Source: Deltaproteobacteria bacterium
GTDB lineage: Bacteria > Myxococcota > Polyangia > Polyangiales > B10-G4
Assembly: GCA_019312705.1 (NCBI GenBank)
Contig: JAFDCW010000394.1
Location: 1-7,615 of the forward strand
Direction of reading: 5' to 3'
Length of the DNA: 7,615 nucleotides
Within the stretch, counting starts at the first letter, position 1. Each line of letters starts with the position of its first letter. Below, in pieces: positions 5,098 through 7,615 of this stretch. The notes below the pieces were generated by a model. The model searched no databases. It was not told the DNA's origin and saw nothing but the letters and a program-made list of their open reading frames with translations. The position numbers were made by a program, and so were the translations under genes.

Positions 5098-7002
5098 ATG
5101 CGCCCCATGGTTCTGGCCCTCGCCGTCGCGATTGGCTCCGTCGCCCTCGGGGCGGCTCTCGGACTCTATCGAAAGTCCGGGCCACTGCTCGGGGCCGTCC
5201 GGACCTTCGCTCTGGTCGCGGCGATGGTTGTGGTCCTGGTCCAGCTGCTCCCGGACGCCCTCGCGGAGATCGGTCTTTGGGCTCTGGTGGTTGCGGCCGG
5301 AGCGGCGATGCTCCCGGGGGTGCTCGGACGTTTGCTCGGCGGGAGCGGGGACGGGGACGGGAACGGGAACGGGAACGGGGACGGGGACGGGAACGGGAAC
5401 GGGAACGGGCACGGCGCCGCGGCCGTCTCGTTGGCACACGATCACTCGGTTGGCCACCGCGTCGGCCTCGAGGTCGGCTACCTCGGATTGCTCCTGCACA
5501 AGGTCGGCGACGGCGCCGGGCTCGCGACATTCTCCACCGAGCTGCACGAAGGCCACGGGCACTACGATGTCTTCGCCGCGATCGCGGCCCACTCCATCCC
5601 CATCACGGCCCTGGTCGTGCTCGCGTTCGCTCGAGACTTGGGAGCGCGGGCCGGGCTGGTCCGGGCGGCCGGGCTCGCTGCGGCGGCGACGTTGGGCATC
5701 GCCGCCGTTCAGGTGCTCCCGCTGGAACTGCTCGAAGTCGCCCACCCCTGGGTTTCTTCAGTGGTCGGGGGCCTGCTCCTCCATGTGGTGGCCCATGACT
5801 GGAGCCCAGGCGAGACCCGCAACCGGCGCCCCCTCGGGGAGCTGATCGCGGTCGCTCTAGGCCTGTCCTTGGTGATTCTCCCGGGCGCCCACGGCCACGC
5901 CCACGGAGAAGGCGCAATCTCGATGCGCGACGCAGCGGGACATGCATTCGTCGACTTGACCCTCGACACCGCCCCGACGCTGCTCCTAGGCCTCCTGATC
6001 GGCGCAGCACTGCAGCTCTTCGGGAGCAGGATTCCCATAGGCTGGCTCACCCGGGGCTCGAATCTCCGCCAGGCCATCCGCGGCGCCGTCGTTGGCGCAC
6101 CGTTGCCCATCTGCGCCTGCGGGGTGCTGCCCGTGGCTCAGTCCCTCCGGAACCGGGGAGCGGGCGCGGCGCTGGTGGTTGCGTTCCTCCTCGCGACTCC
6201 CGAGCTCGGGATAGAGACCTTCGCCCTCACGGTGCGGTTCCTCGGCTGGGAAATGGCCTTCGCCCGGCTCTTCTCCGCCGTGGGGGTAGCCATAGCCGCC
6301 GCCCTCCTCGTCGCGCGCTTCGCTACGAAGACCAGCGAATCAAAACGTGACGACGGGGCGAAGGACGCGGCCATCAATGACAGTGGCGCCCCTGGCCCCT
6401 GGCCCCAGCGCCTCTTGGAGAGCCTCGACGAGCTCCTCGGACATATCGGGCCCTGGACCCTCATCGGTCTGGTTACGGCGGCCTACGTGCAGGCGGCGCT
6501 GACGGCCGACTCCCTAACGGGCTTCACGGCTTTCGGCCTCGATGTGCTGGTGGTCAGCTTGGTCGCCGTCCCGAGCTACGTCTGTGCCGCAAGCGCGACG
6601 CCCCTGGCCGCCGTCTTGATCGCCAAGGGCCTCAGCCCCGGAGCCGTCCTGGCGGGGCTCCTTCTCGGACCAGCGACGAACATGGCGACCGTCGCTTTCC
6701 TGCGCTCCCACTTCGGAGGACGGGCTACGGCGGTAGGCCTCGCGACGCTGATCGGAACGGTGTGGCTCATCGCCATGGGCCTCAACGCGTCGCCGATCAC
6801 CATCACCCCGATGACCGAAGGAGCCCACGACCACGGACCCGACTGGCTCGCCTGGGGCGCGACGGCGATCCTCTCCCTGCTCTCACTGCGCGCCATCCTC
6901 CGCAAGGGCCTCGCCTCTTGGCTGGGCGCTATTCGTGAAGGCCCCGGCGACGCCGGCGAGACCGGCGAGGACGAACACGGCCACGGCCACGGCCACGGCT
7001 AG
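5098..7002 (+). CDS. ZIP-like / SO_0444-type permease fusion, metal transporter
   Basis: A 634-residue polytopic inner-membrane protein, probably a transition-metal transporter. TAG at 5095-5097 blocks upstream starts, so it begins at ATG 5098 or at 5107 (Met4). Residues 1-260 look ZIP-like: an early helix with 'QLLPDALAEIG' (49-59), a helix with 'HKVGDGAGL' (H134, D138), and a helix with H165-S-I-P, where the usual Glu is lost. Residues about 280-610 match the permease family of SO_0444 and ArsP: 'PICACGVLPVAQSLRNRG' with the C339-A-C341 pair, 'VPSYVCAASATPLAA' with C496, and 'GPATNMATV' (524-532). Histidine-rich stretches occur at 105-120, 265-269, and at the C terminus (627-633). A Gly-Asp/Gly-Asn repeat (84-106) sits in the loop where ZIPs bind metal. 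Efflux of Cu or Zn is known for SO_0444; the ion here is inferred. Confidence 0.8.
   Translation: MRPMVLALAVAIGSVALGAALGLYRKSGPLLGAVRTFALVAAMVVVLVQLLPDALAEIGLWALVVAAGAAMLPGVLGRLLGGSGDGDGNGNGNGDGDGNGNGNGHGAAAVSLAHDHSVGHRVGLEVGYLGLLLHKVGDGAGLATFSTELHEGHGHYDVFAAIAAHSIPITALVVLAFARDLGARAGLVRAAGLAAAATLGIAAVQVLPLELLEVAHPWVSSVVGGLLLHVVAHDWSPGETRNRRPLGELIAVALGLSLVILPGAHGHAHGEGAISMRDAAGHAFVDLTLDTAPTLLLGLLIGAALQLFGSRIPIGWLTRGSNLRQAIRGAVVGAPLPICACGVLPVAQSLRNRGAGAALVVAFLLATPELGIETFALTVRFLGWEMAFARLFSAVGVAIAAALLVARFATKTSESKRDDGAKDAAINDSGAPGPWPQRLLESLDELLGHIGPWTLIGLVTAAYVQAALTADSLTGFTAFGLDVLVVSLVAVPSYVCAASATPLAAVLIAKGLSPGAVLAGLLLGPATNMATVAFLRSHFGGRATAVGLATLIGTVWLIAMGLNASPITITPMTEGAHDHGPDWLAWGATAILSLLSLRAILRKGLASWLGAIREGPGDAGETGEDEHGHGHGHG
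5341..5412 (+). repeat. Hexanucleotide tandem repeat in permease gene
   Basis: Twelve consecutive hexamers of form GGGNNC. Between the edge units GGGAGC and GGGCAC lies a 30-bp block, two GGGGAC then three GGGAAC, present twice (5347-5376 and 5377-5406). It encodes (GD)2(GN)3 twice. Unit changes would stay in frame. It is a likely slippage hotspot. Confidence 0.9.
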
Positions 7003-7024
7003 GGTTGGACGGCGAAGGCCGAGG

Positions 7025-7042
7025 GGACCGGGGAGCGGTTCC
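7025..7042. terminator. Imperfect hairpin between convergent genes
   Basis: GGACCG (7025-7030) and CGGTTCC (7036-7042) pair with one bulge around GGGAG in the 39-bp gap between two converging stop codons. There is no T-tract. Terminator function is inferred from position. Confidence 0.25.
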
Positions 7043-7615
7043 TATCGTCTGTGCTGCTTGCGATCGCGCTCGATCTGCTCTTTGTGAGCAACCGAGTAGC
7101 GAGTCCAGGGGCGCACTTCGAGGCGCTTGAGGGAGATGGGCTCTTCGGTGCCCTCGCACACGCCGTACTCGGCCCGGTCGATGAGCTTCTCGAGGGCCCG
7201 ATCGATTTCACCCAGGAGCTTCCGTTCCTTGTCGGCGAAGCGCATGAGCGACGCCTGCTCGGTATGGCGTTGAGCGATGTCGATATCGTCGGCGAGGGAA
7301 TCGACGTTGCTGATGGCTTCGTCCAGCCGCTGCTGCCGCGAGGCGCGAATCTGGCCCCGCTTCTCGAGCAGCATCGCGTAAAGCCGCTTCATTTGCCCCG
7401 CCTTGAGCTCCGCAAACGGATGGGAGCGCAGGGTCACACCATCGACGATGGTGGTAACCGACTTGTAGCGGCGGGGCGGAGGGGGTGGAGGCGCAGCCTT
7501 CTTGGGCGGTGCCTTCTTCACCGCAACTGGGCCCTTCAAGGGTGCAGCCCCCTTGGCGCTGGTGATCTTGCCGAAGACCGATTTGGTCTGGGTGGTCCTG
7601 ACCGGCGCAGGCTTC
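7042..7615 (-). CDS. TraR/DksA-family protein with degenerate zinc finger (partial)
   Basis: The frame ends at TAG 7042-7044 and stays open to the right edge, so the start is probably outside the window; a TTG at 7539 is possible but has no support. The N-terminal part is a Lys/Pro/Ala-rich tail with six consecutive prolines. It is followed by a long helical region containing 'DSLADDIDIAQRHTEQ' and 'DKERKLLGEIDRALEKLIDRAEYG', the coiled-coil and acidic tip pattern of TraR/DksA proteins, which enter the RNA polymerase secondary channel. The C-terminal zinc-finger region aligns without gaps ('YGVCEGTEEPISLKRLEVRP'), but the four ligand positions read Cys, Thr, Ser, His (codons at 7156-7158, 7147-7149, 7093-7095, 7084-7086), with the family spacing 3/18/3. 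Normal Cys4 zinc binding is therefore unlikely. It may act like zinc-independent DksA paralogues; that is inference. Confidence 0.8.
   Translation of the reverse strand, partial: KPAPVRTTQTKSVFGKITSAKGAAPLKGPVAVKKAPPKKAAPPPPPPRRYKSVTTIVDGVTLRSHPFAELKAGQMKRLYAMLLEKRGQIRASRQQRLDEAISNVDSLADDIDIAQRHTEQASLMRFADKERKLLGEIDRALEKLIDRAEYGVCEGTEEPISLKRLEVRPWTRYSVAHKEQIERDRKQHRR

Noticed and set aside
5341..5412. Hexamer array as a CRISPR or iteron array
   Set aside because: There are no spacers, units are 6 bp, and the array is in frame inside a membrane-protein gene.
5032..5745. 237-codon minus-strand frame with Pro-Val repeats
   Set aside because: The Pro-Val run is just the reverse complement of the GGGNNC hexamers; the membrane protein on the plus strand has clear family motifs.

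Overview
The window looks like chromosomal DNA from a high-GC Gram-negative bacterium, most likely a myxobacterium or close relative (Myxococcota). The reasons are the very high GC at third codon positions, a run of lipoproteins with long Asp/Ala/Gly/Pro-rich linkers, and two sequences shaped like sigma-54 promoters. The lineage is inferred from style only; there is no rRNA or marker gene.

Layout. (1) 79-1260 (+): a lipoprotein with a beta-propeller-like body. (2) 1322-2131 (-), convergent with it: a lipoprotein with two CxxCH haem-binding sites in two similar halves; its start codon lies in a 9-bp perfect inverted repeat. (3) 2353-2687 (+): a universal stress protein gene that has lost its middle and now exists as two out-of-frame pieces. 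(4) 2706-3398 (+): a DUF4136-like lipoprotein. (5) 3399-3539: a hairpin-rich gap ending in a -24/-12 type promoter candidate. (6) 3540-4697 (+): a lipoprotein with an N-terminal PPC-like beta domain and a C-terminal HAD acid phosphatase/5'-nucleotidase domain of the e(P4) type. (7) 4698-5097: a 400-bp gap with two copies of a 56-bp hairpin repeat and a second copy of the -24/-12 motif. (8) 5098-7002 (+): a polytopic membrane protein that seems to join a ZIP-like half to an SO_0444/ArsP-type metal-efflux permease half, with a hexanucleotide tandem repeat in the loop where ZIP proteins carry their metal-binding stretch. (9) 7042 to the right edge (-), convergent: a TraR/DksA-family protein that keeps only one of the four zinc-finger cysteines.

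The four consecutive intact genes from 79 to 4697 all encode predicted lipoproteins, so most of this region serves the cell envelope. The right third suggests transition-metal handling: a His-rich ZIP/permease fusion beside a DksA relative that probably does not bind zinc in the usual way. No mobile element, CRISPR array, tRNA or rRNA was recognised.
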